A DNA stretch of 64,000 nt from Burkholderia puraquae (GTDB lineage: Bacteria; Pseudomonadota; Gammaproteobacteria; Burkholderiales; Burkholderiaceae): assembly GCF_002099195.1 (NCBI RefSeq), contig NZ_NBYX01000007.1, positions 1 to 64,000 on the forward strand, in the 5' to 3' direction. The position numbers and the translations under genes were made by a program. Positions 58,975 through 64,000 of this stretch are shown here, one piece after another (position 1 is the stretch's first letter; each line of letters starts with the position of its first letter). Below the pieces are notes generated by a model. The model made no database searches, was not told the DNA's origin, and saw nothing but the letters and a program-made list of their open reading frames with translations.

Positions 58975-59160
58975 CTACTTCACGCGCTTGCCGAGCGCGC
59001 TCTTGGTCTTGTACGTCACGCCGTGGCGGTCGAGATACTCGCGGATCAGTTGCCGCACGACTTGCGAAGGCGTGAGATCCTGCTCGGCGCAGAGCATCTC
59101 GAAGGCTTCCTTCTTCGCGGGGTCGATCAGGACGGTCAGGCGGGCTGTTTTCGTTTCCAT
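58975..59160 (-). CDS. Ribbon-helix-helix DNA-binding protein (CopG/Arc type)
   Basis: 61 residues, METKTARLTVLIDPAKKEAFEMLCAEQDLTPSQVVRQLIREYLDRHG. The short beta strand (TARLTVLID), the two helices and the Thr-Pro-Ser-x-V turn are those of RHH repressors/antitoxins. The basic C terminus (YKTKSALGKRVK) could contact DNA or a toxin. No toxin gene is adjacent. Confidence 0.85.
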   Translation of the reverse strand: METKTARLTVLIDPAKKEAFEMLCAEQDLTPSQVVRQLIREYLDRHGVTYKTKSALGKRVK

Positions 59161-59192
59161 TGTGCGGCGAGGGTGGTCAGTATGTTAATCAA

Positions 59193-59200
59193 ATTATAAT
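59193..59200 (-). promoter_or_regulatory. -10 element / palindrome before the ribbon-helix-helix gene
   Basis: ATTATAAT; on the minus strand TATAAT is 33 nt before the ATG of the RHH gene. The same 8-mer occurs twice at 57521-57561. Possible auto-regulatory site. Confidence 0.4.
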
Positions 59201-59209
59201 CGATCCGCC

Positions 59210-59227
59210 TTCGGCCCCACGGCCGAA
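59210..59227. terminator. Hairpin after DUF1275 gene
   Basis: TTCGGCC-CCAC-GGCCGAA: 7-bp perfect stem, 20-38 bp past the DUF1275 stop on the minus strand. No U run. Confidence 0.45.
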
Positions 59228-59247
59228 AACGCTGCCCTGGTACGCGC

Positions 59248-60006
59248 TCAGCGCCTGCTGCGGAGCAGTGCGAGGAGGTCGTCGATCACCGGCACGATCG
59301 CGAGCGTGACGAGCACCGCGGCAAGCGGCACGGTCGATACGTACCCGACATGCTTGAAGCCGATCGCACCGGCCAGGCCGCCGATGAAGAACGACGTGAG
59401 CATCGTCGCGTGAATCCGCAGTTTCGAGCGGTTGGCGACGACTGCATGCGCGTCGACGTCGGCCGCCGACCGGTTCCAGTAGAACAGCTTGCCGAGCTCG
59501 ATGCCGAGGTCGGTCACGATGCCGGTCATGTGCGTCGTGCGGATCTCCGCGCCCGACAGCTTCGTGATCGTCGCGTTCTGCAGCCCCATGATGAAGCACA
59601 GCAGCGTCACGGTCACCGGCACGAAGAAGGTTTCCCACAGCGCGAGGTGGCTGCCGAGCAGCCCGAACAGGAGCAGCAGCGCGGCCTCGACCAGCAGCGG
59701 CAGCACGAACTGGCTGTGCAGGCCGCGGCGGCGGCCCCAGTTGACGAGGATTGCCGAGCAGCTGGCGCCGATCAGGAACGACCCCAGCGAGCTGATGCCG
59801 GCCAGCGCGAGCCGTACGTCGCCGAGCGCCGTCTGGTCGGCGATCGCCGATACGATACCGCTCATGTGCGACGTGTATTGCTTGACCGCGAGGAAGCCGC
59901 CTGCATTGGCCGCGCCGGCGACGAACGCCAGCGAGAACCCGAGATGACGGTTTGCGGTCTCGCTGCGGTGTTTTCCCGTCAGGTTTCGAAAGTACTTCGC
60001 TGGCAT
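59248..60006 (-). CDS. DUF1275 (YoaK) family membrane protein
   Basis: 252 residues with six to seven hydrophobic segments. LGFSLAFVAGAANAGGFLAVKQYTSHMSGIVS (first helix with the conserved TSHMSG), GLQNATITKLSGAEIRTTHMTGIVTDLGIELGK and the hydrophobic C-terminal half match DUF1275. Possibly a transporter; unproven. ATG at 60006 chosen for family length; the upstream frame to 60114 runs into the palindromic control region. Confidence 0.88.
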   Translation of the reverse strand: MPAKYFRNLTGKHRSETANRHLGFSLAFVAGAANAGGFLAVKQYTSHMSGIVSAIADQTALGDVRLALAGISSLGSFLIGASCSAILVNWGRRRGLHSQFVLPLLVEAALLLLFGLLGSHLALWETFFVPVTVTLLCFIMGLQNATITKLSGAEIRTTHMTGIVTDLGIELGKLFYWNRSAADVDAHAVVANRSKLRIHATMLTSFFIGGLAGAIGFKHVGYVSTVPLAAVLVTLAIVPVIDDLLALLRSRR

Positions 60007-60123
60007 AGGGGCTTCGCTCAATCGCCGCGGATCGCGGGCACGGACGTGAAGACCGGCGCCGGACGGCAGGGCGGGCACGCCCCCTGCGCGCAGGCACCGG
60101 GTCTCTCGAATCATGTGATTAAC

Positions 60124-60142
60124 ATGATAATATCATTATCAT
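60124..60142. promoter_or_regulatory. AT-rich inverted repeat between divergent genes
   Basis: ATGATAAT-ATC-ATTATCAT: 8-bp perfect arms with a 3-bp spacer in an otherwise GC-rich region, between DUF1275 (minus) and the 60258 gene (plus). Looks like an operator for a small dimeric repressor. Confidence 0.5.
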
Positions 60143-60257
60143 ACTCTGTTGGCGGCATGGGGCTTTCAGTACAATGTCATGCGGCGCGGCCCGACTGCTG
60201 CTTCGCTGCCGCATGGCCGCGCCGCCCGCATTCGCGATCACTTCTGCCCACCGCTTC

Positions 60258-60608
60258 ATGACCCCGATCAAGTTCATTCTTCGCTACACGGCGATCCCGT
60301 TCACGGCCATCGTGGCCGTGGTGATCTGGACTGTCATACCATCGTCGAAAGAGATCGATGCGAGACAATATGCGGCGCTGTCGCGCGCGTACGCGAGTTT
60401 CCCGCTGCCGTTCCGGCGCGAGATCTCCGAAACGATGGACCACGGCCGGATCAACGACCGGCGCTACCAGGCGCTCGTGCGCGATTCGCTGGGCAATGGC
60501 GTCACGCTGGACTGGCCGGCGTCAGGCGTCGGCGAGCTCGCCGACGAGCGGCAAAAACTGGCCGAACTGATTCAGGCCGATTCCGATCTTCAAGGGCATC
60601 ACCAATGA
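60258..60608 (+). CDS. Single-span membrane protein of unknown function (116 aa)
   Basis: N-terminal hydrophobic segment FILRYTAIPFTAIVAVVIWTVI, then a soluble helical part (DARQYAALSRAYASFPLPFRREISETMDHGRINDRRYQALV). The ATG at 60258 was chosen because the protein-like sequence begins there; an upstream frame to 60174 is possible. Overlaps the next gene by 4 bp (ATGA), so the two are coupled. No family recognised. Confidence 0.65.
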   Translation: MTPIKFILRYTAIPFTAIVAVVIWTVIPSSKEIDARQYAALSRAYASFPLPFRREISETMDHGRINDRRYQALVRDSLGNGVTLDWPASGVGELADERQKLAELIQADSDLQGHHQ

Positions 60609-60817
60609 AAACTCTGCTGGTTTCCGTGGCATTCGCGATGATCATCGCGAGCCTGATCTTCGCGCTGTATTTCATGAATCACGATCGCGGCAAGTCCAAG
60701 CGGATGGCATGGTCGCTCGCGGCACGCGTCGGGCTGTCGGTCACGCTGTTCCTGTCGCTGCTGATCGCTTACAAGCTGGGCTGGATCGAGCCGACGGGGC
60801 TGCCGATCGGGCGCTGA
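60605..60817 (+). CDS. DUF2909-family twin-transmembrane protein
   Basis: 70 residues: MKTLLVSVAFAMIIASLIFALYFMNHDRGKSKRMAWSLAARVGLSVTLFLSLLIAYKLGWI, two membrane helices joined by a basic RGKSKRM turn, as in DUF2909. That family often lies near cytochrome oxidase assembly genes, which are not in this window. Translationally coupled to the preceding gene. Confidence 0.85.
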   Translation: MKTLLVSVAFAMIIASLIFALYFMNHDRGKSKRMAWSLAARVGLSVTLFLSLLIAYKLGWIEPTGLPIGR

Positions 60818-60824
60818 ACGACGG

Positions 60825-60847
60825 ACGCCCCGTTACATGCGGGGCGT
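60825..60847 (+). terminator. Hairpin after the DUF2909 gene
   Basis: ACGCCCCG-TTACATG-CGGGGCGT: 8-bp perfect stem 7 bp after the stop. Only TTCG follows instead of a U run. An AT-rich hairpin (GATAAG-AAAA-CTTATC, 60888-60903) lies beyond it. Confidence 0.55.
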
Positions 60848-61011
60848 TCGCGCAAATGCGGGTTTGGATCTAAAATCGAGCTATTGTGATAAGAAAACTT
60901 ATCCTGATGGTGCTGATTCGAGTGAATATCATCGGGGGATGGCCGCATCGCTTGCGTGACTGAAACGGGTTTGGAGCGCCGGCAGAAGCGGTGGCGCTTC
61001 GGGTGATGACG

Positions 61012-61938
61012 CTAGCCGCCCGACTCGCTCGCGACGTCGTGGCGATAGGCACGGGGAGAGCAACCCACGATGCGCTTGAATGCATGCCCGAACGCGCTAT
61101 CCGAGTCGTAGCCGAGCATCTGTGCGATCGCCGATATCGATGCGTTCGAGCGTCGCAATTCCCGCATCGCGAGCTGCACGCGCCAGCGCAGTACGTACTC
61201 GAGCGGCCCGAATCCCAGCCGTCGCTTGAAATGCAGTGCGAACGTCGAACGCGATACGTGGCAGCAGGTCGCGAGTTCGTCGACTGTCCAGCGTCGTGCG
61301 GGCTCCGCATGAATGGCCACGAGTGCCGTGCTCACCCGGGAATCCGCGAACCCGGCGAGCCATCCGACATCGCTGTTCGCGCCGGCGTCCACATAGCGCC
61401 GCAGGATCTCGACCAGCATCATGTGCCCGAGATGTCGAACCATCAACGACGCCCCCGGCGATGGCTTGCCGAATTCATGCGCGAGCCGCTGCAGCGCCCA
61501 GCGCAACACCGCCGCCTGCTCGGAGTCGCCGCTCACGACCACCACGGGCGGCAGGCTGCCGAGCAGCAGCGGCATGCCTTCCTCGTACGAGAAGCGGCCA
61601 CCGATCAGAAAGCAGTTCGCCGGTTCGCCATAGTGCGCGATACCGCGCTCCACGTTCCGGTACACGTCGGCGGCCGGCACCGGCGTGACCGACGGATCGC
61701 TCGCCAGCGAAAATGCCCGCGGCGATGCGAGCAGGAAGCAGTCTCCCGTGCGCAGCCGGATCGGCGGTCCCGCGCCGTCGACAGTCAGCCAGCAACTTCC
61801 TTCGACAACCGCATTGAACTTGATTCCGTCGGGCGGGGGAATGGCAACCGCCCACTGGCCGCCTGCTCTCAGGCCGGTGAAATACGAGTCGCGCGTTTCC
61901 AGCAGCGACAGCACTTCCGATAGGGGATCCACGCTCAA
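61012..61938 (-). CDS. AraC-family transcriptional regulator (cupin_6 type)
   Basis: 308 residues. N-terminal cupin (LTVDGAGPPIRLRTGDCFLLASPRAF) and C-terminal double helix-turn-helix: RWTVDELATCCHVSRSTFALHFKRRLGFGPLEYVLRWRVQLAMRELR and ISAIAQMLGYDSDSAFGHAFKRIVGCSPRAYR. Divergent from the SDR gene at 62072 (133-bp gap), a classic regulator-target pair. Same subfamily as the truncated gene at 56232. Confidence 0.9.
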   Translation of the reverse strand: MSVDPLSEVLSLLETRDSYFTGLRAGGQWAVAIPPPDGIKFNAVVEGSCWLTVDGAGPPIRLRTGDCFLLASPRAFSLASDPSVTPVPAADVYRNVERGIAHYGEPANCFLIGGRFSYEEGMPLLLGSLPPVVVVSGDSEQAAVLRWALQRLAHEFGKPSPGASLMVRHLGHMMLVEILRRYVDAGANSDVGWLAGFADSRVSTALVAIHAEPARRWTVDELATCCHVSRSTFALHFKRRLGFGPLEYVLRWRVQLAMRELRRSNASISAIAQMLGYDSDSAFGHAFKRIVGCSPRAYRHDVASESGG

Positions 61939-62071
61939 GCTCCGGACGATCTCGACGAAAAGTCGGATTCTATTGCATTCACGGTCCGGGGGCGTCGCCG
62001 GAGAATGACCTCGTGCAGTGACGCGGCCGGCGGGCGGGCGCGTGCTTCACGCAACGTTCCAGGAGCCTTCA

Positions 62072-63037
62072 ATGACGAGCAGGCAACACCCCCTTCATTC
62101 CGGATTCGGCGCCGCATCGACGGCAAGCGACGTACTGGCCGATCTTGACCTTCGCGGCAAGACCGCCATCGTCACGGGCGGCCATTCGGGTCTCGGGCTG
62201 GAAACGACGCGCGCGCTGGCGCAGGCCGGTGCGACCGTCGTCGTCGGCGCACGGAGCGCCGATGCCGCGCGCGACGCAACGCGCGGCATCCGCGGTGTGG
62301 AGATTGCTGAGCTCGACCTCGCCGATCTCGCGAGCGTGGCCGCATTCGCGGCGCGGTTCGTCGATGCGCGGCGCGACGTGGATATCGTCATCAACAGCGC
62401 GGGCATCATGGCGTGCCCCGAGACGCGCGTCGGCGAGGGACGGGAAGCGCAGATGGCAGTCAATCATCTCGGCCATTACGCGCTCGTCAACGGGCTGTGG
62501 CCCGTGCTCGCGCAGGGCGGCGGCGCCCGCGTGGTCTCGGTGTCGTCGCTCGGGCACCGGCTGTCGCCGATTCGCTGGGATGACGTCCAGTTCACACACG
62601 GCTACGACAAATGGCTGGCGTACGGGCAGTCGAAGACCGCCAACGCGTTGTTCGCGGTGCAGCTCGACGCGCTTGGCGCGCCGTTCGGCGTGCGCGCCTA
62701 TTCGCTGCATCCGGGCAAGATCGCGACGCCGCTGCAGCGTCATCTGACACGCGAAGAGATGATGGCGCAGGGCTGGGTGGACGCGCACGGCGTGCCGGTC
62801 GATCCGACCTTCAAGACGCCTGCCCAGGGCGCGGCCACCCAGGTATGGGCGGCAACGTCGCCGCGCGTTGCCGGGATCGGCGGTGTCTATTGCGAGGATT
62901 GCGACGTCGCGGTTCTCACGCAGGGAAACGAGGAATCGGGCGTGCGGCCGCATGCGATCGATCCGGAAGAGGCGGCGCGTTTGTGGGCGTGGTCCGCGGA
63001 GCTGACCGGAATCGATGCCTTTGCGGCGCGCCGCTGA
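62072..63037 (+). CDS. Short-chain dehydrogenase/reductase (retinol dehydrogenase-like)
   Basis: 321 residues, classical SDR of the longer type. TGGHSGLGLETTRALAQAG (cofactor loop), VVVGARSADAARDA after strand 2, NSAGIMA, SVSSLGHR and YGQSK as the catalytic Y-x3-K, with HPGKIATPLQRHL. AGGAG ribosome site; the frame from 62018 lacks one. Probably controlled by the divergent AraC regulator. Substrate unknown. Confidence 0.9.
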   Translation: MTSRQHPLHSGFGAASTASDVLADLDLRGKTAIVTGGHSGLGLETTRALAQAGATVVVGARSADAARDATRGIRGVEIAELDLADLASVAAFAARFVDARRDVDIVINSAGIMACPETRVGEGREAQMAVNHLGHYALVNGLWPVLAQGGGARVVSVSSLGHRLSPIRWDDVQFTHGYDKWLAYGQSKTANALFAVQLDALGAPFGVRAYSLHPGKIATPLQRHLTREEMMAQGWVDAHGVPVDPTFKTPAQGAATQVWAATSPRVAGIGGVYCEDCDVAVLTQGNEESGVRPHAIDPEEAARLWAWSAELTGIDAFAARR

Positions 63038-63118
63038 CGCCCGAGCGCGCACGGCGGAAGGTACGGGCGCCGGCGGAGAGCGGGCCATGCGGCCGGCGCG
63101 AGATTCGCGTGCGGCCGC

Positions 63119-64000
63119 TTATCCGCGGGGCGGGCGAAGCGCCCGGCTCATCTCCGCGATCGGCATCGCGGCAATCGAGTTCAGCAGGCGGATTTCGCCG
63201 GCGTCAGGGCGCGCGAGCTCGCGCACTTCATCGAGCGTCTGCGCGACGCTGCGATCGAGCGGTTCGAGAAAGCGCAAAAGCTCGTTTTCGGCTGCCTTCT
63301 CCCGGAGCCCGAGCGCGGTGCCGAACGTGACCAGCGCACCCGTGTCGATGTCGGCGAAGCGCGTCGCCGCACCGAGCGGCATCGTCAGTTCGCAGTGCGG
63401 CCAATGATCGCCGCGATGATCGGGCCGGTGCGTGGGCGTGTGATAGACGACCGTGCTGACGATGTCGTAGAACGGCGCGAGCCGGTAGCCGCGCGCGTCG
63501 ACGAAGAACGACAGGTTTTTCAGGTGCGCGTCGCCATTGCCCACCACCACGTTGAAGATCGTCCAGCGGAACACCGACAGGCGCGCCAGCGCGCGCGTGC
63601 TGGTCTGCCCGATCGCGCGGCCGAGTTCTTCCGCGTTCGCGCGCTGGTACTTGAAGCCGCGATCGTAGTTCAGCAGCTGCATCGCATCGATCGTATGCAG
63701 TCGCTCGGCCGGCTCTGCCGCGGTATCGCGGTCGAAACGGTCGATCACGTAGCACGCGGACGGCGCGCGCAGGAAGTGCACGTCGGGAACATCGAGGCCC
63801 ATCCGCTTCGCGAGCTTCATGCAGAAGAACTCGTTGATCGCCGAATGCGGGTAGCCGGCGGCGCGCATGTCCGGCTTCAGCAGATGCATCGACGGTTCGC
63901 TGCCGACCGGTTCGAACAGCGTGTAGTCCGGCGCGTCGCCGCGCAGGATCAGCAGCAGTTTCTGCTGCGCGCCGGCCGCCGACATGCGCTTGGGCGCGGT
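63119..64000 (-). CDS. HipA-like serine/threonine kinase, 5' truncated by window edge
   Basis: The frame is open at the end of the window. The C-terminal 290 residues include the ATP loop AGAQQKLLLIL (usually GVQPK), SEPSMHLLKPD, INEFFCMKLAKRMGLDVPDV, YVIDRFDRD and the catalytic GNGDAHLKNLSFF and APFYDIVSTVVY (DxN/DFG-like). HipA kinases phosphorylate tRNA synthetases or other targets and are usually paired with a HipB DNA-binding antitoxin upstream, here beyond the window. Confidence 0.88.
   Translation of the reverse strand, partial: TAPKRMSAAGAQQKLLLILRGDAPDYTLFEPVGSEPSMHLLKPDMRAAGYPHSAINEFFCMKLAKRMGLDVPDVHFLRAPSACYVIDRFDRDTAAEPAERLHTIDAMQLLNYDRGFKYQRANAEELGRAIGQTSTRALARLSVFRWTIFNVVVGNGDAHLKNLSFFVDARGYRLAPFYDIVSTVVYHTPTHRPDHRGDHWPHCELTMPLGAATRFADIDTGALVTFGTALGLREKAAENELLRFLEPLDRSVAQTLDEVRELARPDAGEIRLLNSIAAMPIAEMSRALRPPRG

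Overview
The window is GC-rich (about two-thirds G+C), densely coded DNA from a beta-proteobacterium. The gene content (two-step benzoate/catechol ortho pathway, sotB-type efflux pump, GlgE-TreS-TreYZ operon, many small DUF proteins typical of Burkholderia) points to a Burkholderia, probably of the B. cepacia complex and probably a secondary chromosome. That assignment is an inference from family recognition, not a database match. No rRNA, tRNA, CRISPR array or insertion sequence was seen.

Layout. 1-5.7 kb: truncated MocR-type regulator, NAD-dependent formate dehydrogenase, a Rieske/FAD reductase and small proteins. 6.6-10.3 kb: an NtrC-type response regulator translationally coupled to a hybrid sensor kinase. 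10.5-17.6 kb: small stress-type proteins (DUF3008, DUF1328, DUF3175, DUF1488, a lipoprotein and others) around a second-copy rpoN and a CPA1 antiporter. 17.6-35.6 kb: a seven-gene minus-strand operon glgE-treS/mak-glgB-glgX-treZ-malQ-treY. It forms a closed trehalose/maltose-1-phosphate/alpha-glucan cycle, and five of its six gene junctions are 4-bp ATGA overlaps. 35.7-43.2 kb: small proteins, a HAD phosphatase, SotB, an SDR/LysR pair, a LuxR-type regulator and an amidase. 43.7-49.7 kb: catB-catA-benABCD behind a consensus BenM/CatM box. 49.7-64 kb: RidA, creatininase-like and beta-propeller proteins, an orphan OmpR-type regulator, a deletion scar that has cut two genes, an HPr-like protein without its active histidine, YjdM, a spermidine-synthase-like protein, a ribbon-helix-helix protein, DUF1275, an AraC/SDR pair and a truncated HipA-like kinase.

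Main observation. Reading the intergenic regions by eye, I find nine exact matches to GGCAYG-N4-TTGC, the -24/-12 signature of sigma-54 promoters, plus two or three close variants. Nearly all point at the next gene, with the -12 element 40-80 nt (twice about 153 nt) before a start codon. They sit in front of the trehalose/glucan operon, rpoN itself and the surrounding small genes, and include three back-to-back divergent pairs. By base composition fewer than one exact match is expected by chance in the whole window. The 6-37 kb segment therefore looks like a physically clustered sigma-54 regulon: its own sigma factor (rpoN2), a candidate activator (NtrC-type regulator plus hybrid kinase), and an output of trehalose/alpha-glucan metabolism plus small stress proteins. 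The promoters are seen in the sequence; that this regulator activates them is inference.
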